64,000 bases of DNA. Origin: Ramlibacter lithotrophicus. Lineage in GTDB: Bacteria > Pseudomonadota > Gammaproteobacteria > Burkholderiales > Burkholderiaceae_C. The stretch is from the NCBI RefSeq assembly GCF_012184415.1, contig NZ_VTOX01000006.1, positions 62,001 to 126,000 of the forward strand, written 5' to 3'. The first letter of the stretch is position 1. Every line of letters begins with the position of its first letter. This document shows, one piece after another, positions 21,604 through 31,917 of this stretch. Made by a program: the position numbers and the translations under genes. The notes under the pieces were generated by a model, which was not told the DNA's origin, made no database searches, and was given only the letters and a program-made list of their open reading frames with translations.

Positions 21604-24495
21604 ATGGTTCGCATGATGAGAAAAAAATGCCAAGCAGACCCGGCAGGCGCGGTCTGCACCTCCACGAAGAGACCGAGCTGGCGGGCCACGGCGTTGGCCG
21701 TAGCCGTCGCCGCTGCGCTCGGGTCCGCTTCGTTGGACGCCAACGCCCTGGCGCTGGGCAACGTGAACGTGCGTTCGGCACTCGGCGAGCCGCTGCGCGC
21801 CGAGATCGACATCGTCGAGATCACGCCTGAAGAGCTTGCGAGCCTGCGGGCCAACGTGGCGCCGCCCGAAGCATTCCGTGCCGCCGGGCTCGAGTACAGC
21901 CCCGCGCTTTCGAACGTGCAGGTCAGCCTGCAGCAGCGCGCCAACGGCCGTCCGTTCCTGCTGGTGACGAGTCCGCGCGCGGTGAACGACCCGTTCGTCG
22001 ACCTGATCCTGGAAACCCAGTGGGCGTCGGGTCGGGTCGTGCGTGACTACACGATGCTGTTCGACCCGCCGCAGCTGCGGCAGGCCGCTCCGGCAACGGC
22101 CCAGGTCGCCCCGATGCCGCCGGCGGCAGCCACCCCGGCGGCGCCTGCGGCCCGCACCACGCCCGCCCCGGCGGCTGCGGCTCCGGCAGCGCCGGCCAGC
22201 CAGCCCCGGGAGGCGCGAACGGCGCCGGTCGCGCCCAGGGCGGCGACCGCCCCGGCGCCGACCCCAGCCGCGGAAGGCGAGAAGGTAACGGTGGAGCGCG
22301 GGGACACGGCGGGCAAGATCGCCGCCGCCCACAAGCCGCCAGCGGTGTCGCTGGACCAGATGCTGGTGGCGTTGCTCCAGGCCAATCCGGACGCGTTCAT
22401 CGCCGGCAACGTCAACCGGCTCAAGGCCGGGACCGTGCTGCAGATGCCCAGCGCGCAGGACGCCGCCCAGGTCACGCCGGGCGAGGCGACGCGCACCATC
22501 ATCGCGCAGAGCCGCGACTTCAACGAGTTCCGTCGCCGGCTTGCCGAGGGCGTGCCGACGACGCAGGTACCTGCGTCCGAGCGCCAGGCATCGGGCAAGG
22601 TCCAGACCGAGGTCCAGGACAAGACGCCGGCAGCGCCGACGCCGGACAAGCTGACGCTTTCCAAGGGTGCGGTGCAGGGCAGGACGGCCGAAGAACGGAT
22701 CGCCCGCGAACGCGAGGCGAAGGATGCCGCCACCCGCCTGGCCGAGCTGAACAAGAACATCGCCGAGCTCAACAAGCTGCAGAGCTCGACTGCCGCGCCG
22801 GCAGCGGCCGCTGCGGCCAGGCCCGGCAGCGCGCCGGCTCCGGTGGGCGGCCCGGCCGTCACGGCGCAGGTTCCCGCCGCCCCCGTGCCCACCGCCCCGG
22901 CGTCCGCACCGGCCGCCAGCGCACCCGTAGCACAGGTGGTCCCCGCGACGGCGGCGAGCGCGTCCGCGCCGGCGCCAGCCGCCACGGCCTCGGCACCCGG
23001 CGCCCCTGGCTCCGCCCCCGTCTCTGCGGCCGCTTCGCCGGCGGCCTCTGCCCCCTTGGCCGCGGCTGCGTCGGCGCCGGCCAAGCCCCCGGCCACGGTA
23101 GCGACCAAGCCGGCGGCGCTGCCGCCGATGGAAGAGCCGAGCATCCTGGACGAGTTCCTGGAGAACCCGCTGCTGCTCGCGCTGGCGGGAGGAGCCTTGG
23201 CTGCCCTGCTCGGCTTCGGCGCCTACCGCCTGCGCCAGCGCAGGAAATCGCCGCAGGTCGACAGCTCGTTCCTCGAGAGCCGGCTGCAGCCCGACTCCTT
23301 CTTCGGCGGCAGCGGTGGCCAGCGCATCGACACCAACGAGGGCGGCGCGACCGGTTCGTCGATGGTGTATTCGCCGAGCCAGCTCGACGCCGCCGGCGAC
23401 GTCGATCCGGTGGCCGAAGCGGACGTGTACCTGGCGTATGGGCGCGACCTCCAGGCGGAGGAAATCCTGAAGGAGGCGCTGCGCGTGTCCCCGCAGCGCG
23501 TCGCGATCCATTCCAAGCTGCTCGAGATCTATGCCAAGCGGCGCGACGCGAAGGCATTCGAGGTGACCGCCACCGATGCCTACGCGCTGACGCACGGGGA
23601 AGGCCTGGAGTGGGAGCACATCTGCGAGCTCGGCCGCGAACTCGACCCGAACAACCCGCTGTACCGTCCCGGCGGCGCGCCGAGCGGCGGAGCGGCGGCG
23701 CCCGCGCTCGGCGCCGCGGCGGCGGCCCGCATCAGCGCGCTGGACGCCCCAGCCACGACGTCACCCGACCTCGATCTCGACCTCGACTTCTCGACCGGCG
23801 ACGAATCGCCTGGTGCCGGGGAAGGCGCGTCGCGCGCCGTGCACCTGCACTCGGCGCCGGAACCGGTGCACGGCCTCGACCTGGAGTTCGAGGAAGCACA
23901 GGCCGAAGCCGCGACCGAGGCCAGCGCCAAAGCTACCGCGGCCACTGCCGCGCCGCCGTTGGACGAACCACTGGCGTTCGAGCTCCCGTCGATCGAGGAG
24001 CCGGCGACGGACGAGCCCGCGCGCGCTGCGCAGGCCCCGGCTGCGTCCAACCCTGCGTCCGACGCGGCGCCGGGTGACGAGGGTCTCACGTTCGACCTGG
24101 AGTCGCCCGAGCCCAGTGCGGCTCCGGTAGCGGCCGCGCCGGTCGCGGCCGCGCCCGCGGCCAGGGACGACAAGATGATCGAGTTCGACCTGGACTCGCT
24201 GTCGCTCGATCTCGACACCCAGGCGCCAGCCGACGCTGCGCCGCCGCAGCAGGAACCCCCTCCCCTGCCCATGGTCTCGGCCGCCGCGCCGGAGCCGGCC
24301 GCCGACGACACGCTCAGCACCCAGGGCCTGGAAGAGGCTGGAAGCGATCCGCTCGCCACCAAGTTCGCCCTGGCCCAGGAGTTCAACGCCATCGGCGACC
24401 CGGACGGCGCCCGCAGCCTGGCCGAGGAAGTGCTGGCAGAGGCCTCGGGCGAACTCAGGACCCGCGCCCAGAAGTTCCTCGCCGAAATCGGTTGA
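21604..24495 (+). CDS. fimV: FimV/HubP-type polar landmark protein
   Basis: 963 residues. A signal-like segment (about 28-50, ALAVAVAAALGSASLDANA) leads into the FimV N-terminal domain (about 50-150, GNVNVRSALGEPLRAEIDI). A LysM-type peptidoglycan-binding domain follows at about 225-285 (ERGDTAGKIA to LQMPS), then a long Ala/Pro linker. One membrane helix is at about 523-541. The cytoplasmic part is acidic with a TPR-like region (about 600-680) and the conserved C-terminal FimV motif (about 915-963, LATKFALAQEFNAIGDPDGA). Such proteins organise cell poles, type IV pili or secretion. Start is uncertain between 21604 and the ATG at 21613. Confidence 0.9.
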   Translation: MVRMMRKKCQADPAGAVCTSTKRPSWRATALAVAVAAALGSASLDANALALGNVNVRSALGEPLRAEIDIVEITPEELASLRANVAPPEAFRAAGLEYSPALSNVQVSLQQRANGRPFLLVTSPRAVNDPFVDLILETQWASGRVVRDYTMLFDPPQLRQAAPATAQVAPMPPAAATPAAPAARTTPAPAAAAPAAPASQPREARTAPVAPRAATAPAPTPAAEGEKVTVERGDTAGKIAAAHKPPAVSLDQMLVALLQANPDAFIAGNVNRLKAGTVLQMPSAQDAAQVTPGEATRTIIAQSRDFNEFRRRLAEGVPTTQVPASERQASGKVQTEVQDKTPAAPTPDKLTLSKGAVQGRTAEERIAREREAKDAATRLAELNKNIAELNKLQSSTAAPAAAAAARPGSAPAPVGGPAVTAQVPAAPVPTAPASAPAASAPVAQVVPATAASASAPAPAATASAPGAPGSAPVSAAASPAASAPLAAAASAPAKPPATVATKPAALPPMEEPSILDEFLENPLLLALAGGALAALLGFGAYRLRQRRKSPQVDSSFLESRLQPDSFFGGSGGQRIDTNEGGATGSSMVYSPSQLDAAGDVDPVAEADVYLAYGRDLQAEEILKEALRVSPQRVAIHSKLLEIYAKRRDAKAFEVTATDAYALTHGEGLEWEHICELGRELDPNNPLYRPGGAPSGGAAAPALGAAAAARISALDAPATTSPDLDLDLDFSTGDESPGAGEGASRAVHLHSAPEPVHGLDLEFEEAQAEAATEASAKATAATAAPPLDEPLAFELPSIEEPATDEPARAAQAPAASNPASDAAPGDEGLTFDLESPEPSAAPVAAAPVAAAPAARDDKMIEFDLDSLSLDLDTQAPADAAPPQQEPPPLPMVSAAAPEPAADDTLSTQGLEEAGSDPLATKFALAQEFNAIGDPDGARSLAEEVLAEASGELRTRAQKFLAEIG

Positions 24496-24532
24496 TCACG
24501 GCGGCGGACGCGCGCCGCGCAGGGAGCGGCCG

Positions 24533-25315
24533 GTGAGGCTGGCGCTGGGCATCAGCTACGACGGCCGCCCTTACCAGGGCTGGCAGAGCCAACCCTCGGG
24601 CCAGACCGTCCAGGACCACCTCGAGCGCGCCTTGTCGCAGTTCGCCGCGCAGCCGGTCGGCACCGTCTGTGCCGGCCGCACCGATGCCGGCGTCCATGGC
24701 CTGATGCAGGTCGTGCACTTCGACACCTTCCTCGCGCGCGAACCGTTCTCCTGGGTGCGCGGCACCAACCGCTACCTGCCCGCCGACATCGCGGTGCAAT
24801 GGGCGCAGCCGGTCCCAGACGCCTTCCATTCGCGCGCCAGCGCCATCAGCCGCCGCTACGCCTACCTCCTGCTCGAATCCGCGGTGCGGCCCAGCCTCGA
24901 AGCCGGCCGGGCCGGGTGGGTGTTCCGCAGCCTGGACGGCAATGCGGTCCGCGAGGCGGCGGCCCTGCTGCTGGGCCAGCACGACTTCACTTCCTTTCGC
25001 GCCGCGCAATGCCAGGCGAAGTCGCCCGTGAAGACCCTGCGGCGGGTCGAGGTCAGCCGCCGCGGCGCCTACTGGCGATTCGATTTCGAAGCCGACGCCT
25101 TCCTGCACCACATGATCCGCAACATCATGGGTTGTCTCGTTGCCGTCGGCCAGGGGCTGCATCCGCCCGCGTGGATCAGCGAAGTGCTGGCCGCGCGCAG
25201 CCGCGACGCGGCCGCCCCGACCTTCGCCCCGGACGGCCTGTATTTCCTCGGCCCAGTGTACGAATCGCGCTGGAACCTGCCGGACCGCACCCCTGCGTAT
25301 GATTGGTTGCCATGA
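24533..25315 (+). CDS. truA: tRNA pseudouridine(38-40) synthase
   Basis: Isomerises uridines 38-40 of the anticodon arm. 260 residues from a GTG start. Catalytic aspartate in AGRTDAGVHG; other TruA motifs are SYDGRPYQGWQ, FHSRASAISRRYAY and HHMIRNIMGCLV. Lies 37 bp after fimV, and its stop overlaps the trpF start by 4 bp (ATGA), so it is cotranscribed with the trp genes. Confidence 0.96.
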   Translation: MRLALGISYDGRPYQGWQSQPSGQTVQDHLERALSQFAAQPVGTVCAGRTDAGVHGLMQVVHFDTFLAREPFSWVRGTNRYLPADIAVQWAQPVPDAFHSRASAISRRYAYLLLESAVRPSLEAGRAGWVFRSLDGNAVREAAALLLGQHDFTSFRAAQCQAKSPVKTLRRVEVSRRGAYWRFDFEADAFLHHMIRNIMGCLVAVGQGLHPPAWISEVLAARSRDAAAPTFAPDGLYFLGPVYESRWNLPDRTPAYDWLP

Positions 25316-26034
25316 CCCCGAATCCGCTGGCCGGCCGTACCCGGATCAAGATCTGCGGACTCACCCGCGAACAGGACGTGGAGGCCGCGGCCGCCGCCGG
25401 AGCCGACGCCGTCGGCTTCGTCCTGTACCCCAAGAGCAAGCGCTACGTGACGTCGCAACGAGCCGCCGAGCTGGCCCGCCGCCTGCCGCCCTTCGTCACG
25501 CCGGTGCTGCTGTTCGTCAACGAAAGCCCTGGCAACGTGCAGGCCGCCTGCGCCCTCGTGGCCAATGCGTGCGTGCAGTTCCATGGCGACGAGACGCCGG
25601 CCGATTGCCTGTCGGCCACCGGCGACGGCGCGCGGCCGTTCATGCGGGCCGCCCGCATCCCGCTCGGCGACGCGAATTCCTTCGACTTGCTAGAATTTGC
25701 GGCACGGTATCCCCAGGCCCAGGCCATCCTCCTCGACGCCCATGTCGAGGGCTACGGCGGCGGCGGCAAAACCTTCAATTGGTCACTTCTTCCTCCAAGC
25801 GTCGGCTGTCACCTCGCCTTGTCTGGTGGGTTGACGCCTGCAAACGTGGGCGATGGCATCGCGCAGGTGCGGCCGCGTTGCCTGACACTGGCCGTCGACG
25901 TGAGTTCCGGCGTCGAGCTTGACGGCCAGCCCGGCCGCAAGGACCCGGCCAAGATCCACAGCTTCGTCGCGGCCGTGCGTGCCGCCGACGCGCTCATTGC
26001 CCAGTCCACCCATGCCCAGTTCCCAGCAACCTGA
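25312..26034 (+). CDS. trpF: Phosphoribosylanthranilate isomerase
   Basis: Third step of the tryptophan branch, an Amadori rearrangement on a TIM barrel. 240 residues. Catalytic Cys15 in KICGLTRE; catalytic aspartate in [11 protein letters not shown]; phosphate loop near [10 protein letters not shown]. The ATG at 25312 overlaps the truA stop by 4 bp. The 3' end overlaps trpB by 23 bp, which indicates translational coupling. Confidence 0.95.
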   Translation: MTPNPLAGRTRIKICGLTREQDVEAAAAAGADAVGFVLYPKSKRYVTSQRAAELARRLPPFVTPVLLFVNESPGNVQAACALVANACVQFHGDETPADCLSATGDGARPFMRAARIPLGDANSFDLLEFAARYPQAQAILLDAHVEGYGGGGKTFNWSLLPPSVGCHLALSGGLTPANVGDGIAQVRPRCLTLAVDVSSGVELDGQPGRKDPAKIHSFVAAVRAADALIAQSTHAQFPAT

Positions 26035-27268
26035 CGCCGCCGGCCACTTCGGCATCTATGGCGGCAGCTTCGTCAGCGAAACGCTGACTCACGCCATCGA
26101 CGAGCTGCGCGAGGCCTACGCGAAGTACCAGCACGACCCGGAGTTCCTGGCGGAATTCCGCTACGAGCTGAAGCACTTCGTCGGGCGGCCCTCGCCCGTC
26201 TACCACGCCGCCCGCATGAGCCGCGAGCAGGGTGGCGCGCAGATCTACCTCAAGCGCGAGGACCTCAATCACACCGGCGCACACAAGATCAACAACGTGA
26301 TCGGCCAGGCCCTGCTGGCCCGCCGCATGGGCAAGCCGCGCGTCATCGCCGAAACCGGCGCCGGCCAGCACGGCGTCGCCACGGCCACGATCTGCGCCCG
26401 CTACGGCCTCGAGTGCGTGGTCTACATGGGCAGTGCGGACGTCAAGCGCCAGAGTCCCAACGTCTACCGCATGAACCTGCTCGGGGCCACGGTGGTGCCG
26501 GTGGAGTCCGGCAGCAAGACGCTGAAGGACGCACTCAACGAGGCGATGCGCGACTGGGTGACCAACGTCGAGAACACGTTCTACATCATCGGCACCGTCG
26601 CCGGGCCGCATCCGTATCCGATGATGGTGCGGGACTTCCAGAGCGTGATCGGCCAGGAGTGCCTGACGCAGATGCCCGAGATGACCGGCGGCCAGCCCGA
26701 CGTGGTCATCGCGTGCGTCGGCGGCGGCAGCAATGCGATGGGCATCTTCCATCCGTACCTCCCGTACGCGAACACGCGCCTCGTCGGCGTCGAGGCTGCC
26801 GGCGAGGGCCTGGAGAGCGGCAAGCACTCGGCGTCCCTGCAGCGCGGCTCGCCGGGCGTGCTGCACGGCAACCGGACCTACATCCTGCAGGACGAGAACG
26901 GCCAGATCACGGAAACGCACAGCGTCAGCGCCGGCCTCGACTATCCCGGAGTCGGCCCCGAGCACGCATGGCTGAAGGACACCGGGCGGGCCGAATACGT
27001 CGGCATCACCGACGCCGAGGCGCTCGCCGCCTTCCACTACCTGTGCCGCACCGAAGGCATCATCCCGGCGCTCGAGTCGAGCCACGCCATCGCGTACGCG
27101 ATGAAGCTGGCGCGCACCATGAAGCTGGAGCAGTCCATCCTGGTGAACCTGTCCGGCCGTGGCGACAAGGACATCGGCACCGTGGCCGACCTCGCCGGCG
27201 TCGACTTCTACGACCGGCCTTCGATGCGCGGCCTGCAGGTCAAGGGCGCCGGGAAGGCCGGTTCATGA
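26012..27268 (+). CDS. trpB: Tryptophan synthase beta chain
   Basis: PLP enzyme joining indole and serine to tryptophan. 418 residues. PLP Lys92 in [10 protein letters not shown]; catalytic Glu114 in AETGAGQHG; phosphate loop GGGSNAMG. The frame is open upstream to 25919, but [18 protein letters not shown] at 26012 fits family starts. Overlaps trpF by 23 bp and trpA by 4 bp (ATGA), consistent with equimolar synthesis of the alpha2beta2 complex. Confidence 0.97.
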   Translation: MPSSQQPDAAGHFGIYGGSFVSETLTHAIDELREAYAKYQHDPEFLAEFRYELKHFVGRPSPVYHAARMSREQGGAQIYLKREDLNHTGAHKINNVIGQALLARRMGKPRVIAETGAGQHGVATATICARYGLECVVYMGSADVKRQSPNVYRMNLLGATVVPVESGSKTLKDALNEAMRDWVTNVENTFYIIGTVAGPHPYPMMVRDFQSVIGQECLTQMPEMTGGQPDVVIACVGGGSNAMGIFHPYLPYANTRLVGVEAAGEGLESGKHSASLQRGSPGVLHGNRTYILQDENGQITETHSVSAGLDYPGVGPEHAWLKDTGRAEYVGITDAEALAAFHYLCRTEGIIPALESSHAIAYAMKLARTMKLEQSILVNLSGRGDKDIGTVADLAGVDFYDRPSMRGLQVKGAGKAGS

Positions 27269-28074
27269 GCCGCATCGCGCAGACGTTTGCCGCGCTGCAG
27301 GCGAAGGGCCGCAAGGCGCTCATTCCGTATGTCACCGCCGGCTTTCCGTTCGCGGACATCACGCCGGAGCTGATGCACGGCATGGCCGCGGCGGGCGCCG
27401 ACATCATCGAACTGGGCGTGCCCTTTTCGGACCCGATGGCCGACGGCCCGGTGATCCAGCAGGCCGGGGAACAGGCGCTGGCGGCGGGCGTGGGCATGAA
27501 GCAGGTGCTCGGCATGGTGCGCGCGTTCCGCGAACGCGACGGCCGCACGCCGGTGGTGCTGATGGGGTATGCGAATCCGGTCGAGCGCTACGACCTGATG
27601 CATGGGACCGACGCCTTCGTGCGCGACGCGGCGGCCAGCGGCGTTGACGGCATCCTCATCGTCGACTATCCGCCCGAGGAATGCGAGGCGTTTGCCGGGA
27701 AGCTCAAGGCGGCGGGGCTGGACCTGATCTTCCTGCTCGCGCCGACCAGCACGGCGCAGCGCATGGACCAGGTCGCGCGCGTGGCGAGCGGCTACGTCTA
27801 TTACGTCTCGCTCAAGGGTGTCACCGGCGCGGGGCACCTGGACACCGCCGCCGTCGCGCAGATGCTGCCTCGCATCCGCGAACACGTGCGCGTCCCGGTG
27901 GGCGTCGGCTTCGGCATCCGCGACGCGGCCACGGCCGGCGCGATCGGCAAGGTCGCCGACGCGGTGGTGATCGGCACGCGCATCATCCAGCTGCTGCAGG
28001 ACCAGCCGCGCGAGCAGGCGGTGGCGACCGTCGCCGGCTTCCTGCGCGGAATCCGGGCCGCGCTCGACGCATAA
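27265..28074 (+). CDS. trpA: Tryptophan synthase alpha chain
   Basis: Cleaves indole-3-glycerol phosphate to indole, channelled to TrpB. 269 residues. Catalytic Glu49 and Asp60 fall exactly at the canonical positions ([16 protein letters not shown]). Other motifs are [16 protein letters not shown], and GVTGAGH with GVGFGIRD in the phosphate site. Start ATG overlaps the trpB stop. The TAAAAT spanning the stop (28072-28077) could be a weak -10 for accD. Confidence 0.97.
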   Translation: MSRIAQTFAALQAKGRKALIPYVTAGFPFADITPELMHGMAAAGADIIELGVPFSDPMADGPVIQQAGEQALAAGVGMKQVLGMVRAFRERDGRTPVVLMGYANPVERYDLMHGTDAFVRDAAASGVDGILIVDYPPEECEAFAGKLKAAGLDLIFLLAPTSTAQRMDQVARVASGYVYYVSLKGVTGAGHLDTAAVAQMLPRIREHVRVPVGVGFGIRDAATAGAIGKVADAVVIGTRIIQLLQDQPREQAVATVAGFLRGIRAALDA

Positions 28075-28108
28075 AATCGACTCTCAGGACTCCAAGGACC
28101 ACGACACC

Positions 28109-28981
28109 ATGAGCTGGCTCGAAAAACTGCTCCCGCCCAAGATCCAGCGGACCGACCCCGCCGACCGCCGGCAGGTGCCCGAGGGGCTCTGGGTGAAGTG
28201 CCCGAGCTGCGAGAGCGTGCTGTACAAGACCGACCTGGAGCAGAACCAGAACGTCTGTCCCACCTGCGCCCACCACCACCGCATGGGCGCCCGCGCCCGC
28301 CTCGACCGCTTCCTCGACGCCGAGGGCCGCTACGAGATCGGCCAGGAAGTGCTGCCGGTCGACGCGCTGAAGTTCAAGGACAGCCGCCGCTATCCGGAGC
28401 GCCTGCAGGAGGCGCTGGAGAACACCGGCGAGACCGACGCGCTGGTGGTGATGGGCGGCGCAGTGCACAGCATCAGCGTTGTCGCCGCGGCCTTCGAGTT
28501 CGACTTCATGGGCGGCAGCATGGGCAGCGTGGTCGGCGAGCGCTTCGTGCGCGGCGTCGAATCGGCCGTCGAACAGAAGGTCCCCTTCATCTGCTTCACC
28601 GCCACGGGCGGCGCGCGGATGCAGGAGGGCCTGCTGTCGCTGATGCAGATGGCCAAGACCAACGCGGCGCTGACGCGCCTGGCGAAGAAAGGGCTGCCGT
28701 ACATCAGCGTCCTGACCGACCCCACGATGGGCGGTGTGAGCGCCGGCTTTGCGTTCGTCGGTGACATCGTCATCGCCGAGCCGAAGGCGCTGATCGGCTT
28801 CGCCGGGCCGCGCGTGATCGAGTCGACGGTGCGCGTGACGCTGCCGGAGGGCTTCCAGCGCGCGGAGTTCCTGCAGACCAAGGGTGCCGTCGACTTCATC
28901 TGCGACCGCCGCGACCTGCGCAAGACTGTTGCGCACGCGCTGGCGATGCTGCAGCGGCAGCCCGCCGACGCAGTGAGCTGA
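28109..28981 (+). CDS. accD: Acetyl-CoA carboxylase carboxyltransferase subunit beta
   Basis: With AccA transfers the carboxyl from biotin to acetyl-CoA, committing carbon to fatty acid synthesis. 290 residues. N-terminal zinc ribbon Cys31, Cys34, Cys50 and Cys53; crotonase-fold core with [31 protein letters not shown] and GFAGPRVIE. Lies 34 bp after trpA, the usual trp-accD linkage. folC, the common next gene in this group, is not present here. Confidence 0.97.
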   Translation: MSWLEKLLPPKIQRTDPADRRQVPEGLWVKCPSCESVLYKTDLEQNQNVCPTCAHHHRMGARARLDRFLDAEGRYEIGQEVLPVDALKFKDSRRYPERLQEALENTGETDALVVMGGAVHSISVVAAAFEFDFMGGSMGSVVGERFVRGVESAVEQKVPFICFTATGGARMQEGLLSLMQMAKTNAALTRLAKKGLPYISVLTDPTMGGVSAGFAFVGDIVIAEPKALIGFAGPRVIESTVRVTLPEGFQRAEFLQTKGAVDFICDRRDLRKTVAHALAMLQRQPADAVS

Positions 28982-29406
28982 GGCCCCGGCCGGGACAGCC
29001 CGCGTCACCGGCCCTGCCGCCAAAGGCGGCCTATGACGACCTGGACGTGCGAGCGCGGCCTGCGGATGGCGCAACGCCGGGGCGCGCCCTCGGTTGCACC
29101 GGTGGCGCGGCAGGCACGCTCGGCCGCGCGGCCAGGCTCTGCAGCAGGTAAGGCAGGATGCTGGCACTCCCGGCGCCGCTGCGCCGGCCGGGTGGCGGCA
29201 AGGCGGGGTCGTCGAGGATGCGTTCGGCCATGACAGCACAACCTTAGCACGGGTCCGCCTGCCCCATGGAAGCCCCTGCCGTGGTCAGGGGAGGCACGGC
29301 CCAGCCGTGCAATTCTTCCGCAAGTCGCGGTCCGCATCGCCTTCCCGGCCCCTTCCCCGCGGCGCCCGGAGGTGTGCACTCGACAATTCCGGCCTGGACG
29401 GCAGGA
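28982..29406. other. 425-bp stretch after accD without a confident gene
   Basis: Just after accD, GCCGCC-AAA-GGCGGC (29016-29030) forms a 6-bp hairpin without a T tract; it may end the accD transcript. The minus strand holds one 66-codon frame (29031-29231, listed separately). From 29232 to 29406 I see no promoter, repeat or RNA gene that I can support. The frame of the following protease is open back to 29266, but that extension lacks a signal peptide and looks non-coding. Confidence 0.5.
29031..29231 (-). CDS. Possible small hypothetical protein
   Basis: 66 codons starting MAERILDDPALPPPGRR, with Pro, Ala and Arg dominating the second half. Most third positions are G or C, as in neighbouring genes, but random frames in this GC range look similar. 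No domain is recognised and no clear Shine-Dalgarno is present. It could be the remnant of a gene lost at the accD synteny break, or chance. Confidence 0.25.
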   Translation of the reverse strand: MAERILDDPALPPPGRRSGAGSASILPYLLQSLAARPSVPAAPPVQPRARPGVAPSAGRARTSRSS

Positions 29407-31755
29407 ATGACAAAGACTTCGAGGATGGGGCTGCGCGCGGCGGCCTGGTGGATGGCGGCGATTCTGGCGGGCTGCGGCGGGGGTGGCGACGACCCCGCGG
29501 CAAGGGGCGGCCCGCTGCGCGCGCGGGTCGAAAGCATGACCCTCGGTTCGCCCTCCGATGCACCGCCGCAGGTGCCGACGGCCGAGCGCCGCGCCGCCGA
29601 TGGCGGAGGCCGGGTCGCCCTGGAGGCGCTCGTTCCGCTGGGCGCGCTGCGCGGGGCGAAACCCGGCGAGCCGAGGCGGATCGGCTACGGCCGCGACGTG
29701 CCCCACACCGACTCGGCCGCCAAGACCGGCAGCCAGCTCGCCTGGCGGCCCGTGCCCGGCGGCGGTCTGGCCGGGCAGATCACGTTCGCCTCCCCGCAGG
29801 CGCTGGGATTGCGCCTGGGATTGCTGGTGCAGCGGTTGCCGGCGGATGCGACGCTGCGCTTTTACGCCCTCGCCTCCCCCGCCACCCTGGAGGTGCCGGC
29901 GCGCGAAGTACTGGCGGTGCTCGAACGCAATCGCAACGCGGGGGACGACTCCGAGGCCGGCCGCCTCTACTGGAGTCCCCAGGTCGAAGGGGACGAGATC
30001 ACGATGGAAGTGGAACTGCCGCCCGGCGTTCCCGCCGCCGCCGTGGAGCTGTCCGTGCCGCGCCTGTCGCACCTGTTCCGCGATGCGCTGGCCGGCGGCG
30101 AGAACACGCCGCAGGCGATCGGCGACTCGGCCGCCTGCGAGGCCGACGTCAGCTGCCACGGCTACGGCACCGAGAGCAACGCGGTGGCCCGCATGTCCTT
30201 CGTCGGCAGCGACGGCGGCAGCTACTGGTGCAGCGGCACGCTGCTGAACGACCGGGCCTCCAGCGGAACGCCTTACTTCCTCACGGCCAACCACTGCATT
30301 TCGAAGCAGGCGGTCGCCTCGACCCTGGAGACCAACTGGTTCTTCCGTTCCTCCGCCTGCAACAGCGGCGCGCTTCATCAGGGCACGCGCACGCTGCGCG
30401 GCGGCGCGACCCTGCTGTGGTCGAGCGCCGCGACGGACACGGCGTTCCTTCGGCTCGCCGGCACCCCGCCGCCCGGCGTCACGTATGCGGCCTGGTCCCC
30501 CGACGCCGTCGCGCTGGGGACGGACGTCGCGGGCGTGCACCACCCGCGCGGCGACCTGCAGAAGATCAGCCTCGGCAGCGTGACCGCGTACGGCGACTGC
30601 CGCGTCACCGACGCGTCCGGCAGCTTCAGCTGCGCCCAGGCGAGCCAGTCCACCGGCGAATTCGTCAACGTGCGCAACGCCGTGGGTACCACCGAAGGCG
30701 GCAGCAGCGGCTCGGCGCTGTTCCAGTCCATCGGCGGCTCGCGCTACGTGGTGGGCCAGTTGTACGGCGGCAATTCCAGCTGCACCAACGCGGCGGGCAG
30801 CAACTTCTACGGACGCTTCGACATCGCCTACAACGCGGCACTGCACCAGTGGCTGGATGGCGGCGCCGGCATCTCGCTCGCGGTGAACCGCGCCGGCACC
30901 GGCCAGGGCAGCGTGGATTCGGCGCCGCGGGGCATCAGCTGCGGGGCGACCTGCACCGCGCCGTTCGCCGCCGGCACGGCGGTCACCCTGTCCGCGACGC
31001 CGGCGCCAGGTTCGGTCTTCACCGGCTGGGGCGGGGCCTGCAGCGGCACTGGTGACTGCGTCGTGGCCATGACCAGCGCCCGCAGCGTCGTCGCGACGTT
31101 CGCAGTGCCGGTCGTGCCGCTGGCGGCCGCCGCCGACAACCCGGACCTGGCGTGGTCGACCGGCGGCAGCGCCCCGTTCGGCGCCCAGGGCGGTGTGGTG
31201 AACCACGGCACGTCCGCGCTCCAGAGCGGCCCGGTCGGTCATTCGCAGAGCAGCTGGCTCGCCGCCTCCATCACCGGGCCCGGCCTCCTCGCCTTCGACT
31301 GGAAGGTGTCGTCGGAAGCGAATTACGACTTCCTGACGCTCTCGCTCGACGGCGTCAAGCAGGGGGCCGTCAGTGGCGAGGCGGGCTGGACCCGCAGTTC
31401 GCTGTGGATCCCCGCGGGCATGCACACGGTTCGCTGGCAATACACCAAGGACCAGGCGGTGATTTCGGGCCGCGATGCCGCGTGGATCGATCAGGTCACG
31501 TTCGTGCCTGACGGTGTCGCGACGGACACGGCCCGGTTGTTCAACTGGGCGGAGTTCGCCTTTCCCGCCTTTTTCGCGGGTGAGTGGACGACAGGCAGCT
31601 ACGCGGGTTTCACGTTCCGCCACTACCCCGCCACCGGCAACTACGTGGCGGTGCGCGAAGGCCGCGTCGTCGTGCACAACGGTGCGGACTGGAATTTCCT
31701 CGACGTGGGCGGACTGGACGAGTACCTGGTGAGCGCGAGCGCCGCCGGATTCTGA
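29407..31755 (+). CDS. Secreted lysyl-endopeptidase-like serine protease with C-terminal accessory domains
   Basis: 782 residues from ATG 29407 (29425 also possible). A lipoprotein-type signal ends in LAGC (Cys23). A propeptide-like region (about 30-235) precedes a trypsin-fold protease with a complete triad: His296 (TANHC), Asp344 (TDTAFLRL) and Ser434 (EGGSSGSALF). The cysteine pattern and these motifs resemble Achromobacter-type lysyl endopeptidase. Next come a bacterial repeat domain (about 500-570, CGATC and FTGWGGAC), a jelly-roll-like region (about 585-700), and a C-terminal module (about 707-782) with LFNWAEFAFPAFF, HYPATGNYVAV and WNFLDVG. Predicted exported or surface-bound; substrate specificity is not established. 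Confidence 0.82.
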   Translation: MTKTSRMGLRAAAWWMAAILAGCGGGGDDPAARGGPLRARVESMTLGSPSDAPPQVPTAERRAADGGGRVALEALVPLGALRGAKPGEPRRIGYGRDVPHTDSAAKTGSQLAWRPVPGGGLAGQITFASPQALGLRLGLLVQRLPADATLRFYALASPATLEVPAREVLAVLERNRNAGDDSEAGRLYWSPQVEGDEITMEVELPPGVPAAAVELSVPRLSHLFRDALAGGENTPQAIGDSAACEADVSCHGYGTESNAVARMSFVGSDGGSYWCSGTLLNDRASSGTPYFLTANHCISKQAVASTLETNWFFRSSACNSGALHQGTRTLRGGATLLWSSAATDTAFLRLAGTPPPGVTYAAWSPDAVALGTDVAGVHHPRGDLQKISLGSVTAYGDCRVTDASGSFSCAQASQSTGEFVNVRNAVGTTEGGSSGSALFQSIGGSRYVVGQLYGGNSSCTNAAGSNFYGRFDIAYNAALHQWLDGGAGISLAVNRAGTGQGSVDSAPRGISCGATCTAPFAAGTAVTLSATPAPGSVFTGWGGACSGTGDCVVAMTSARSVVATFAVPVVPLAAAADNPDLAWSTGGSAPFGAQGGVVNHGTSALQSGPVGHSQSSWLAASITGPGLLAFDWKVSSEANYDFLTLSLDGVKQGAVSGEAGWTRSSLWIPAGMHTVRWQYTKDQAVISGRDAAWIDQVTFVPDGVATDTARLFNWAEFAFPAFFAGEWTTGSYAGFTFRHYPATGNYVAVREGRVVVHNGADWNFLDVGGLDEYLVSASAAGF

Positions 31756-31917
31756 GGGCATCGCGCCGGCGCGCAGCGCGGCCGCAACGGCACAACTGGA
31801 GCGCTTGTCGGACAAGGGAGCGACCGGGCGTCAGCGCGCGCGCCAGCGGCTCAGTTCGCCGGGTGCGGCCATTAGACTTTTCCGATTGCAACCAGCCAGC
31901 TTTTGGGAGAGACCCTA

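Noticed and set aside
24495..25320. Tryptophan attenuator before trpF
   Set aside because: trpF overlaps truA by 4 bp, so no leader peptide or terminator space exists.
29005..31815. 936-codon minus-strand frame over the protease
   Set aside because: Low-complexity translation; the plus strand has a signal peptide and full catalytic triad.
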